In this document: piece after piece, positions 6,849 through 12,685 of the stretch
Layout of the letters: each line of letters begins with the position of its first letter
Position numbering within the stretch: the first letter of the stretch is position 1
The notes under the pieces: model-generated
What the model was told of the DNA's origin: nothing
Seen by the model: only the letters and a program-made list of their open reading frames with translations
Database searches by the model: none
Origin: an uncultured Atopobiaceae bacterium
GTDB taxonomy: Bacteria > Actinomycetota > Coriobacteriia > Coriobacteriales > Atopobiaceae
Assembly (NCBI GenBank): GCA_944321005.1
Contig: CALUJT010000025.1
Coordinates: forward strand, 1 to 14,960
DNA: 14,960 nucleotides
Direction of reading: 5' to 3'
Translations under genes and position numbers: made by a program

Positions 6849-6869
6849 ATGCTACCTAGACAGTAGCAT
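6849..6869 (-). promoter_or_regulatory. 21-bp dyad upstream of trxB (possible operator or terminator of uraA)
   Basis: ATGCTAC (6849-6855) and GTAGCAT (6863-6869) are perfect inverted seven-base arms around a seven-base centre. The element is 12 bases past the uraA stop and 57 bases before the trxB start. On the - strand it ends in TAGCATTTAG, which contains a -10-like TAGCAT, but no -35 at usual spacing is visible. No T-run follows, so an operator seems more likely than a terminator. The regulator is unknown; a redox-responsive factor would be logical for trxB. Confidence 0.5.
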
Positions 6870-6881
6870 ACAAGGAGGAGG

Positions 6882-8159
6882 CTACTCGCCGTCAGCGGGA
6901 CCCTCCTTCGGCCTGGGCAGCACGAGGTTCATGAGGATGCCCACGAGCGTGGAGGTGGCCATGCCGGGGAGCGTGTAGTCGCCTATGGGAATGGAGATGC
7001 CGGAGGTCTCCATTCCCACGCCGAGGATGATGACCACGGAGGCGATCATGAGGTTGCGGTTGACGTCAAAGTCGACGCGGTTCGAGACGAGCATGCGCAG
7101 GCCGTTGGAGGCGATGAGGCCAAAGAGCAGCAGGCTCACGCCTCCCATGACCGGGCTCGGGATGGACTGGATGAGCGCGGCGAGCTTGGGGCAGAAGCCG
7201 CCGACCACGAGCGCGAAGCCGGCCGCGTACCAGAAGATCTGCGTGGAGTAGACGCGCGTCACGCTCATGACGCCGATGTTCTCGGCGTACGTGGTGGTGG
7301 GAGGACCCCCCAGGAAGCCGGAGATCATGGTGGAGATGCCGTCTCCGGCGAGCGAGCGCGGGAGCATCTCGCGGTAGTCCTTGCCCACGATCTCGCCGAC
7401 GGCGAGCAGGTGACCGATGTGCTCGATCACCACGACGACGGCGACGGGGGCCACGAGGGCGACGGCCCCCAGGTCGAATCGAGGCGCGGAGACGTGCGGG
7501 AGGCCCACCCAGGCGGCTTCGGCAACGGGCGCGAAGTCCACGAGCCCGAGCGCGAGTGCAAGGAGGTAGCCGACGATGATGGCGAGAAGGACGGGCACAG
7601 TCCCCACGATGCCGCCCATGCCCGAGAACACCACGGCGGCGGCAAGCGTCACCGCGGCTACGGCGGCCCCCGTGCCGAAGAAGACGCTCGAGCCGTCTGC
7701 GGCCGTGGCCATGAACGCCATGTCGGCCGCGGTGGCGGCGAGGCCCACGCCGATGACCACCATGACCGAGGCCACGAGCACGGGCGGCAACAGGCGGTCG
7801 AGCCACCCGGTGCCCACGAGACGGATGATGCCCGCGACCGCCAGGAAGACGAGGCCCGCCACGATGACGCCGGACATGGCGGCGTCGAGGCCCTTGGTGG
7901 CGCCCACGGCCAGGATCGGGCTGATGAAGGCGAAAGAGCTGCCGAGGTAGCTCGGAATCTTGTTGCCGGTGACCAGCAGGTAGCAGATGGTGCCGATGCC
8001 CGAGCACATGATGGCGACGTTGGGGTCCAGGCCGGTGAGGACCGGCACGAGGACCGTGGAGCCAAACATGCTCATCATGTGCTGGATGCCCAGGGGTATG
8101 GCGCGTCCCACGGAGACGCGGTCGTCGACCCCTATTACCTCACGCTCGTGCGCGCTCAT
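6882..8159 (-). CDS. uraA: uracil permease (NCS2 family, UraA type)
   Basis: This 425-residue, highly hydrophobic protein fits the 14-helix NCS2 (nucleobase/ascorbate) transporters. Near the N-terminus it has GIQHMMSMFGSTVLVP, then YLGSSFAFISP. Residues that match the E. coli UraA binding site are Glu246 and His250 in IEHIGH (Glu241 and His245 of UraA) and Glu293 in TTYAENIGVM (Glu290 of UraA). The TYAENIGVM motif favours uracil over xanthine permeases, which have a Gln-Asn pair there. Uracil enters with a proton and feeds pyrimidine salvage through UMP. The start at 8159 follows AAGGGAG; a frame running to 8186 lacks a ribosome binding site. It lies behind the purine permease, separated by a terminator hairpin, so expression probably depends on read-through. 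No upp gene is in the window. Confidence 0.9.
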   Translation of the reverse strand: MSAHEREVIGVDDRVSVGRAIPLGIQHMMSMFGSTVLVPVLTGLDPNVAIMCSGIGTICYLLVTGNKIPSYLGSSFAFISPILAVGATKGLDAAMSGVIVAGLVFLAVAGIIRLVGTGWLDRLLPPVLVASVMVVIGVGLAATAADMAFMATAADGSSVFFGTGAAVAAVTLAAAVVFSGMGGIVGTVPVLLAIIVGYLLALALGLVDFAPVAEAAWVGLPHVSAPRFDLGAVALVAPVAVVVVIEHIGHLLAVGEIVGKDYREMLPRSLAGDGISTMISGFLGGPPTTTYAENIGVMSVTRVYSTQIFWYAAGFALVVGGFCPKLAALIQSIPSPVMGGVSLLLFGLIASNGLRMLVSNRVDFDVNRNLMIASVVIILGVGMETSGISIPIGDYTLPGMATSTLVGILMNLVLPRPKEGPADGE

Positions 8160-8190
8160 GCGAGACTCCCTTCTCTCGAGATACAAAAGA

Positions 8191-8213
8191 GGCCCGGGCG
8201 TTGAGCCCGGGCC
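8191..8213 (-). terminator. strong intrinsic terminator between the two permease genes
   Basis: GGCCCGGGC (8191-8199) and GCCCGGGCC (8205-8213) form a perfect nine-base-pair stem with a five-base loop. Read on the - strand, the stem starts ten bases after the purine permease stop and is followed by TCTTTTGTAT, a good U-tract. The uraA ribosome binding site begins about 20 bases beyond the stem, leaving almost no room for a separate promoter. Confidence 0.85.
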
Positions 8214-8223
8214 CGGGGACTCG

Positions 8224-9534
8224 CTAGGCAGCGAGGAAGTAGATGACGAAGGCGAGCGCCGCCACCCACATGAGCGGCTTGACCTTCCTGAGCTGTCCCG
8301 TGACGGCGGCGACGATCACGTAGGCGATGAAGCCGAAGCCGATGCCGTTGGAGATGGAGTAGGTGAAGGGGACTCCCGCGACGATGAGGAAGGCGGGCAG
8401 GCCCTCGAGGAGGTCGGACCAGTCGATCTCGGCGACCTCGCTCATCATGAGGAAGCCCACGAACACGAGGGCGCCGCAGGTGGCGGCGGAGCTCACGATG
8501 GAGATGAGGGGCGAGAAGAACGCGGCGACGATAAAGATGATGCCGGTGAAGACCGAGGAGAGGCCGGTGCGCCCGCCGTCGGCCGCGCCGGAGGCGGACT
8601 CGACGAACGTGGTGAGCGAGGAGGAGCCGATGAGGCCGCCCGCGGCGGCGGCGGCGGAGTCGACAACGAGGATCTGCTTGATGTCCTTGACGTTGCCGTC
8701 CTCGGTGAGGAACTCGCCCTGCTTGGCCACAGCCATCGCGGTGCCCATGGTGTCGAAGAAGTCGGACATCATGAGCGAGAACGCGAGGATGAGAAGCGTG
8801 GGGCTGGTGACGACCTTGGCGATGCCCATGACGCCCGCCTCGTCGGGCTGGAAGGGCGCGCCGAAGGAGGAGAAGTCGAGACCGGAGACGATGGCCGAGG
8901 GAACCTGCGTGACGCCGAGCGGGATGCCCGCGACGACGGCGACGATGATGCCGAGCAGGAGGGCGCCGCGAACGTTGAGGGCGTAGAAGACGATGGTGGC
9001 CACGATGGAGATGAGGCCGACGATGAAGGTCTGGTTGATCTCGCCGATGGCGACCATGGTGTCCGGGTTGGCGACGATGATGCCGCCGTCCTTGAGGCCG
9101 ATCATGGCGATGAAGAGGCCGAGCGCGACCGAGATCGCGTGACGCAGCGACACGGGAATGGCGTCCATGATGGCCTCGCGAAGGCCGCAGAGGACGAGGA
9201 TGAGGATGGCCACGCCCTCGACGAAGATGACGGCGCTGGCGGCATGCCAGTCGCCGCCGGCAGCGGGCACGAGCACCGTGGCAAAGAGCGCGTTGATGCC
9301 CATTCCCGACGCGCACGCGAGCGGGCGGTTGGAGAAGAGACCCATGAGGATGGTCATGATGCCCGCGCCGAGGCAGGTCGCGGTGACCGCGGCCGTCTCG
9401 GAGATGCCGGCGAGAACGAGCAGGGGCGGGTTGACCGCGATGATGTACGCCATGGCGAGGAAGGTGGTGAGGCCGGCGCGCAGCTCCTGGCCCGCGCTCG
9501 AGCCCCTCTCGCTCATCTTGAAGAACTGTTCCAC
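8224..9534 (-). CDS. adenine/guanine/hypoxanthine permease (NCS2 family, AzgA/PbuG type)
   Basis: The 436-residue protein is an integral membrane purine-base importer of the AzgA/PbuG/PbuO subgroup, probably a proton symporter. It shows the subgroup landmarks: GLTTFLAMAYIIAVNP near residue 20, GMGINA, SLRHAISVALGLFIAMIGL, DFFDTMGTAMA and SSLTTFVESASG. The last two line the substrate site in this family. Which purine it prefers cannot be read from sequence. The start is taken as the GTG at 9534, with AAGGGG ten bases upstream; an ATG six codons later is an alternative. It lies 48 bases after dut on the same strand, a gap too short for a purine riboswitch, so read-through from nrdR-dut is likely. 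Adenine it imports would be a substrate for Apt (2246-2782). Confidence 0.92.
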   Translation of the reverse strand: MEQFFKMSERGSSAGQELRAGLTTFLAMAYIIAVNPPLLVLAGISETAAVTATCLGAGIMTILMGLFSNRPLACASGMGINALFATVLVPAAGGDWHAASAVIFVEGVAILILVLCGLREAIMDAIPVSLRHAISVALGLFIAMIGLKDGGIIVANPDTMVAIGEINQTFIVGLISIVATIVFYALNVRGALLLGIIVAVVAGIPLGVTQVPSAIVSGLDFSSFGAPFQPDEAGVMGIAKVVTSPTLLILAFSLMMSDFFDTMGTAMAVAKQGEFLTEDGNVKDIKQILVVDSAAAAAGGLIGSSSLTTFVESASGAADGGRTGLSSVFTGIIFIVAAFFSPLISIVSSAATCGALVFVGFLMMSEVAEIDWSDLLEGLPAFLIVAGVPFTYSISNGIGFGFIAYVIVAAVTGQLRKVKPLMWVAALAFVIYFLAA

Positions 9535-9582
9535 TGAATAACATCCCCTTCTGTCTGGGTTCCTACATGCGACCCTCGCGGC

Positions 9583-10029
9583 CTAGGCGCCGCTCGAGCC
9601 GAAGCCCCCCGCCCCGCGGTCCGTCTCGTCGAGCTCTGCGACCTCGACGAGCGTGACTACGGGGACCCTCTGGATGACGAGCTGCGCGATCCTCTCCCCG
9701 CGGGAGATGGTGATCGGGCGCTCGTCGTCAAGGTTCACGGCGCAGACCTTGAGCTCGCCGCGATAGTGGGAGTCGATGAGGCCGGGGGTGTTGGCCATGG
9801 AGAGGCCCTCGCGCAGCGCGAGTCCGCTCCTGGGCTGCACGAAGCCGGCGTACCCCTCGGGTATGGCGACGGCGAGCCCGGTGGAGACGAGCCTCCGCTC
9901 GTGCGGGGCGAGGGTCACGTCCTCGTTGGCCCTGAGGTCGAGGCCGGCGTCGCCCTCGTAGGCGTAGGTGGGGAGCTCGACCGTGGGGTCGAGCCGCTTG
10001 ATGGGCAGGTCGATGGTGTCCTTAGTCAT
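9583..10029 (-). CDS. dut: dUTP diphosphatase (trimeric dUTPase)
   Basis: This 148-residue enzyme hydrolyses dUTP to dUMP and pyrophosphate, which keeps uracil out of DNA and supplies dUMP for dTMP synthesis. All five trimeric dUTPase motifs are present: AGLDLRA (28-34), PRSGLA (66-71), [10 protein letters not shown] (83-92) with catalytic Asp86 and the sugar-selecting Tyr89, RGERIAQ (110-116), and the flexible C-terminal [10 protein letters not shown] (138-147). Length and motif spacing are normal. The ATG overlaps the nrdR stop codon by eight bases, which implies translational coupling in an nrdR-dut transcript. The pairing makes sense because both act on deoxynucleotide supply. Confidence 0.97.
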   Translation of the reverse strand: MTKDTIDLPIKRLDPTVELPTYAYEGDAGLDLRANEDVTLAPHERRLVSTGLAVAIPEGYAGFVQPRSGLALREGLSMANTPGLIDSHYRGELKVCAVNLDDERPITISRGERIAQLVIQRVPVVTLVEVAELDETDRGAGGFGSSGA

Positions 10030-10471
10030 TCAGGCTCCTCAGCTCCTCGCTGAACTCGTCAACGTCCTTGAAGTCACGGTAGACGGAGGCGAAGCGAACG
10101 TACGCGACCTTGTCTATGGAGACGAGCCTCTTGAGGACCATGCCGCCGAGGTCCGCGGAGGAGACCTCGGTGAAGCCGCCGTCCCTGAGCTCGGACTCGA
10201 TGCTGTCTATGAGGGACGAGAGCGCCGTCATGGGGACGTCGCGCTTGACGGTGGCCGTGACGAGCCCCCTCATGAGCTTCTGGCGGTCGAAGGGCTCTCG
10301 GTGGCCGTCTCTCTTGACCACGACGAGCGGGATCTCCTCGCAGCGCTCGTAGGTGGTGAACCGGAAGCCGCACGCGGTGCACTCGCGGCGGCGACGTATG
10401 GCGTCGTTGCTCTCCGAGGGACGGGAGTCGACGACCTTGGACTCCTCGCACCCGCATTTGGGACAGCGCAT
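10022..10471 (-). CDS. nrdR: transcriptional repressor NrdR
   Basis: NrdR is a nucleotide-sensing repressor of ribonucleotide reductase genes. The 149-residue protein has the N-terminal zinc ribbon with Cys3, Cys6, Cys31 and Cys34 (MRCPKC and CTAC), the RRRREC and GFRFTTYER motifs, and an ATP-cone domain (about 49-139) with [16 protein letters not shown]. It ends with the usual [11 protein letters not shown]. The start at 10471 has a near-perfect AAGGAGGT ribosome binding site; the longer frame from 10498 is not needed. The 95-base gap to the LysM gene holds a small dyad by the ribosome binding site. I saw no nrd structural gene in the window, so its targets lie elsewhere. Confidence 0.97.
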   Translation of the reverse strand: MRCPKCGCEESKVVDSRPSESNDAIRRRRECTACGFRFTTYERCEEIPLVVVKRDGHREPFDRQKLMRGLVTATVKRDVPMTALSSLIDSIESELRDGGFTEVSSADLGGMVLKRLVSIDKVAYVRFASVYRDFKDVDEFSEELRSLND

Positions 10472-10480
10472 GTGACCTCC

Positions 10481-10498
10481 TTGGTGTAACAGCACCAA
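10481..10498 (-). promoter_or_regulatory. small dyad abutting the nrdR ribosome binding site
   Basis: TTGGTG (10481-10486) and CACCAA (10493-10498) are perfect inverted arms around six bases. On the - strand the second arm ends in CACCAA, which runs into the AAGGAGG ribosome binding site, so a folded leader would touch it. It does not resemble the usual NrdR box pair. The role is unproven. Confidence 0.35.
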
Positions 10499-10566
10499 CA
10501 GACGGTATCACAAAACGCACAAATTCTGCCCGCCGCACGGGAGAGGAAACGAGGCGGAAAGGAACC

Positions 10567-11007
10567 TCAGGAGGCCGAGAGGGGCACGACGAGCCTCTGG
10601 CCCGGGTCGACGCGCCCGCCCTCGAGCCCGTTTGCCTCCTCGATCCAGGTCACGACGTCCTGGGTGGGAACGCCCTCAACGCCGCACCTGCCGGCGATGG
10701 ACCAGAGGGAGTCGCCCGCAACGACCGTGACGCTGGAGGTGGGCGCGGAGTCCAGGGCGCGGGCCCGGGCGGCGGAGGCGAGGGAGTCCGAGAGCAGAGA
10801 GGCCGCGACGGCGGCGATGGCCACGAGCGCAACGGCCGCGAGCGCAAGACGGGACTGGGAGGGGCTGAGGCGCCCCGCGGCGGGCGCGGCGGGGCGCGGG
10901 GCCCCCGCGCGGAGGCCGCCCTCCATGAGAACGAGCCCGCGGTCCTGGACGGCGAGCGCCGCCGAGCCGTTGAACTGGTAGGTCGTCTGGGTCGCGATGC
11001 TGATCAT
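10567..11007 (-). CDS. LysM-domain membrane protein, likely SOS cell-division inhibitor (YneA/DivS/ChiZ-like)
   Basis: The start at 11007 follows AAAGGGGAGAG. The 146-residue protein has a low-complexity Ala/Pro/Arg N-terminus, one membrane helix (about 54-72, SRLALAAVALVAIAAVAASL), and an extracytoplasmic LysM domain (about 93-142: VTVVAGDSLWSIAGRCG ... GRVDPGQRLVVP) that should bind peptidoglycan. No hydrolase domain is visible. A short single-helix LysM protein divergent from lexA is the arrangement of B. subtilis yneA, C. glutamicum divS and M. tuberculosis Rv2719c (chiZ), which delay division after DNA damage. In M. tuberculosis nrdR (Rv2718c) also flanks it, as here. Its promoter contains a candidate LexA box between -35 and -10. 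The SOS division-inhibitor role is inferred from context, since these proteins share little sequence. Confidence 0.8.
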   Translation of the reverse strand: MISIATQTTYQFNGSAALAVQDRGLVLMEGGLRAGAPRPAAPAAGRLSPSQSRLALAAVALVAIAAVAASLLSDSLASAARARALDSAPTSSVTVVAGDSLWSIAGRCGVEGVPTQDVVTWIEEANGLEGGRVDPGQRLVVPLSAS

Positions 11008-11044
11008 CTCTCTCCCCTTTCGGTCGTCCTTCGACACCGTTATA

Positions 11045-11105
11045 GGGGTCGGACCGGACAACAATTCGATTTGGAGGGGTCGGACCGGACAACAATTCGA
11101 TTTGG
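11045..11105. repeat. tandem duplication of 30 bp (period 31) in the LysM leader
   Basis: Positions 11045-11074 and 11076-11105 are identical over 30 bases, beginning GGGGTCGGACC and ending CAATTCGATTTGG, with one base between copies. The 31-base period is not a multiple of three, so it is not a protein repeat. Each copy contains CGGACAACAATTCG (11055-11068 and 11086-11099), which matches eight of ten fixed positions of the CGAAC-N4-GTTCG LexA box. The duplication lies between the LysM promoter and its start codon. Confidence 0.9.
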
Positions 11106-11111
11106 GAATCT

Positions 11112-11125
11112 CGAACATCTGTACC
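11112..11125. promoter_or_regulatory. candidate LexA box A (at the LysM transcription start)
   Basis: CGAACATCTGTACC has a perfect left half-site CGAAC, the four-base spacer and a partial right half (GTACC for GTTCG), eight of ten positions. It covers the expected start point of the - strand LysM promoter. It is almost a mirror image of box B. Confidence 0.65.
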
Positions 11126-11127
11126 CC

Positions 11128-11155
11128 ATTATGGTGGTACAATTGTTCGTGTCAA
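11128..11155 (-). promoter_or_regulatory. sigma-70-type promoter for the LysM gene
   Basis: On the - strand a perfect TTGACA -35 (11150-11155) is followed after 16 bases by CATAAT (11128-11133). It is the best promoter in the window. The start point should fall near 11121, giving a leader of about 115 bases that contains the tandem repeat. Candidate LexA box B fills the spacer, so LexA should block polymerase binding. Confidence 0.75.
11136..11149. promoter_or_regulatory. candidate LexA box B (inside the LysM promoter spacer)
   Basis: GGTACAATTGTTCG has a perfect right half-site GTTCG and a degenerate left half (GGTAC), eight of ten fixed positions, with the required four-base spacer. It lies entirely between the -35 and -10 of the LysM promoter. 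Confidence 0.7.
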
Positions 11156-11162
11156 GCGAGAA

Positions 11163-11176
11163 CGAACAATTGTTTG
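11163..11176. promoter_or_regulatory. candidate LexA box C (overlapping the lexA -35)
   Basis: CGAACAATTGTTTG matches nine of ten fixed positions of CGAAC-N4-GTTCG and is the best box here. It overlaps the first bases of the TTGTAA -35 of lexA, the expected place for autorepression. Confidence 0.85.
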
Positions 11177-11202
11177 TAAACGCTCGCCGGGTCCGGTATC
11201 AT
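11174..11202 (+). promoter_or_regulatory. lexA promoter
   Basis: TTGTAA (11174-11179), exactly 17 bases, then TATCAT (11197-11202). The start point would be about 20 bases before the lexA ATG, leaving room only for the AAGGAGG ribosome binding site (11217-11223). Confidence 0.7.
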
Positions 11203-11228
11203 GGGGCAAGACGTCGAAGGAGGCACAC

Positions 11229-11882
11229 ATGGCCAGAGGCAAGCTCGGAAAGCGACAGCTCGCGATCTACGAATTCATCCGCAGCTACTCCAACGAGCAC
11301 GGCTACCCGCCCTCGGTGCGCGAGATAGGCGCGGCCGTGGGCCTCGCCTCGCCCTCGACCGTCCACATGCACCTCAAGGTACTCGAGGAGCAGGGCCTCA
11401 TCAGGAGGGACTCCAAGAAGCCGCGCACCATCGAGGTCGTGGGCAAGCAGGGTGAGCCCGAGGACGCCGAGGGGCTCGCGAGCCCCTCCCAGGACGTCGA
11501 CCGCGGCATCATATCGCTGCCGCTCGTGGGCAGGGTCGCCGCGGGCGTGCCCGTCCTCGCCGAGCAGAACGTCGAGGAGACGCTCTCCCTCCCCACCTCG
11601 ATAGTGGGCGACTCGAGCTCCTTCATCCTGAGGGTCCGCGGGGAGTCCATGGTCAACGCCGGCATCTTCGACGGGGACTACATCGTGGTCAAGGAGCAGC
11701 ACGACGCCCACAACGGCGAGATCGTGGTCGCCCTCATCGACGACTCCGCCACCGTCAAGACGTTCTACCGCGAGCGCGACCGCGTGCGCCTCCAGCCCGA
11801 GAACGACGCGATGGAGCCCATCTACGTGGAGAACCCCGTCATCCTTGGCAGGGTCACCGCGCTCATCCGCTCCATCTCCTAG
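11229..11882 (+). CDS. lexA: LexA SOS repressor / self-cleaving S24 peptidase
   Basis: The 217-residue protein has the LexA winged helix-turn-helix (about 1-68: AIYEFIRSYSNEHGYPPSVREI, GLASPSTVHMHLKVLEEQGLI) and the C-terminal S24 latent peptidase. The self-cleavage site is Ala105-Gly106 (VAAGVP), with catalytic Ser140 (RGESM) and Lys177 (ATVKTF) at normal spacing. LexA represses DNA-damage genes and cleaves itself when bound to RecA filaments. Length is usual for Gram-positive LexA, with an acidic linker near 75-92. The start has AAGGAGG at good distance. Candidate LexA boxes in its own promoter show autoregulation, and the divergent LysM gene should be under the same control. An acyltransferase gene starts two bases after the stop, so it probably shares SOS induction. 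Confidence 0.98.
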   Translation: MARGKLGKRQLAIYEFIRSYSNEHGYPPSVREIGAAVGLASPSTVHMHLKVLEEQGLIRRDSKKPRTIEVVGKQGEPEDAEGLASPSQDVDRGIISLPLVGRVAAGVPVLAEQNVEETLSLPTSIVGDSSSFILRVRGESMVNAGIFDGDYIVVKEQHDAHNGEIVVALIDDSATVKTFYRERDRVRLQPENDAMEPIYVENPVILGRVTALIRSIS

Positions 11883-11884
11883 GC

Positions 11885-12685
11885 ATGTGCGCCGTAGAGG
11901 GGGTCCGTCGGCCCGAGGGCGAGGGCAAAGACGCGGCCGACACGGGGACGTCTCGTCGCATTGGCATCTTCGACGTCGTGAGGGGCGCCGCCGTCGTCTC
12001 GATGGTGCTCTTCCACCTCTGCCATGACCTGAAGTTCATATCCGAGGTGCCTCTTCCGTGGTTCGAGCCGCCCCTGCGGGACGTCTGGCGCTGCTCCATC
12101 TCATGGACCTTCCTCTTCGTCGCGGGCTGCATGTGCCCGCTCTCGAGGTCGAACCTCAGGCGCGCGGCCGAGTACGGGCTCGTGGCGCTCGGCGTATGGG
12201 CCGTTACCACGATTGCGGCCGTCGACGTCCCCATCTCCTTCGGAATCATCTACTGCATGGCGGCGTGCACCCTCGCGGCCTGGCTGCTCGACCGCGCGGG
12301 CGCCCTTCCACGGGGGCGCCTGGCAGCCGCCGCGCTTCTCGTCGCCTTTGTCTGCCTGCTCGGCCTTCCGGACGGCCACGTGGGAGTCGCCGGCCTTCGC
12401 GTGGAGCTCCCGGGCGGGCTCTACGACTCGGGCGCCCTCTCGTGGCTCGGCCTTCCGGGAGGCGGCTTCGCCTCGGGGGACTACTACCCGCTTCTCCCCT
12501 ACCTCATGCTCTACCTCGCGGGGGCGGCGATGGGCACCGTATGGGCGCGCGCCGGGTACCCGGCATGGGCCCGGGAGGCCCGCCTCGAGCCCCTAGGGCT
12601 CGTCGGTCGGCACGCCCTCGTCGTCTACGTGCTCCACCAGCCCGTCCTCCTGGCCGTGAGCGCGCTCGTCGCCTGCGTCTCCTGA
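11885..12685 (+). CDS. membrane acyltransferase, DUF1624 / HGSNAT-like
   Basis: This 266-residue membrane protein resembles bacterial DUF1624 proteins, grouped with the catalytic domain of heparan-alpha-glucosaminide N-acetyltransferase. The N-terminal signature RIGIFDVVRGAAVVSMVLFH (25-44) with Asp30, Arg33, His44 and CHDL (46-49) is characteristic, followed by FLFVAGCM (77-83), GIIYCMAACTLAAWL and the C-terminal ALVVYVLHQPVLL. About seven hydrophobic helices are visible. Relatives move acyl groups, usually acetyl from acetyl-CoA, across or at the membrane onto glycans; the acceptor here is unknown. The ATG lies two bases after the lexA stop without a clear ribosome binding site, so translation is probably coupled to lexA. 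The first ~22 residues are unconserved-looking and the start is uncertain. Its last 93 bases overlap hflX on the other strand. Confidence 0.8.
   Translation: MCAVEGVRRPEGEGKDAADTGTSRRIGIFDVVRGAAVVSMVLFHLCHDLKFISEVPLPWFEPPLRDVWRCSISWTFLFVAGCMCPLSRSNLRRAAEYGLVALGVWAVTTIAAVDVPISFGIIYCMAACTLAAWLLDRAGALPRGRLAAAALLVAFVCLLGLPDGHVGVAGLRVELPGGLYDSGALSWLGLPGGGFASGDYYPLLPYLMLYLAGAAMGTVWARAGYPAWAREARLEPLGLVGRHALVVYVLHQPVLLAVSALVACVS

Noticed and set aside
7410..9537. Long + strand frames opposite the permease genes
   Set aside because: They are mirror images of GC-rich membrane-protein codons (Glu/Asp/His/Gly/Arg-rich products) with no start signals; the - strand frames encode recognisable NCS2 transporters.
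9535..9582. Purine riboswitch ahead of the purine permease
   Set aside because: The gap of 48 bases is too short for the aptamer and expression platform, and no conserved core is seen.
11045..11105. Start of a CRISPR array
   Set aside because: Only two copies, separated by one base, with no spacers and no cas genes nearby.
11008..11142. A longer reading frame for the LysM protein, including an ATG at 11118 that could be leaderless
   Set aside because: The strong AAAGGGGAG site before 11007 marks the start. The extension would run through a 31-base tandem repeat whose period breaks the reading frame pattern, and it would contain candidate operators.
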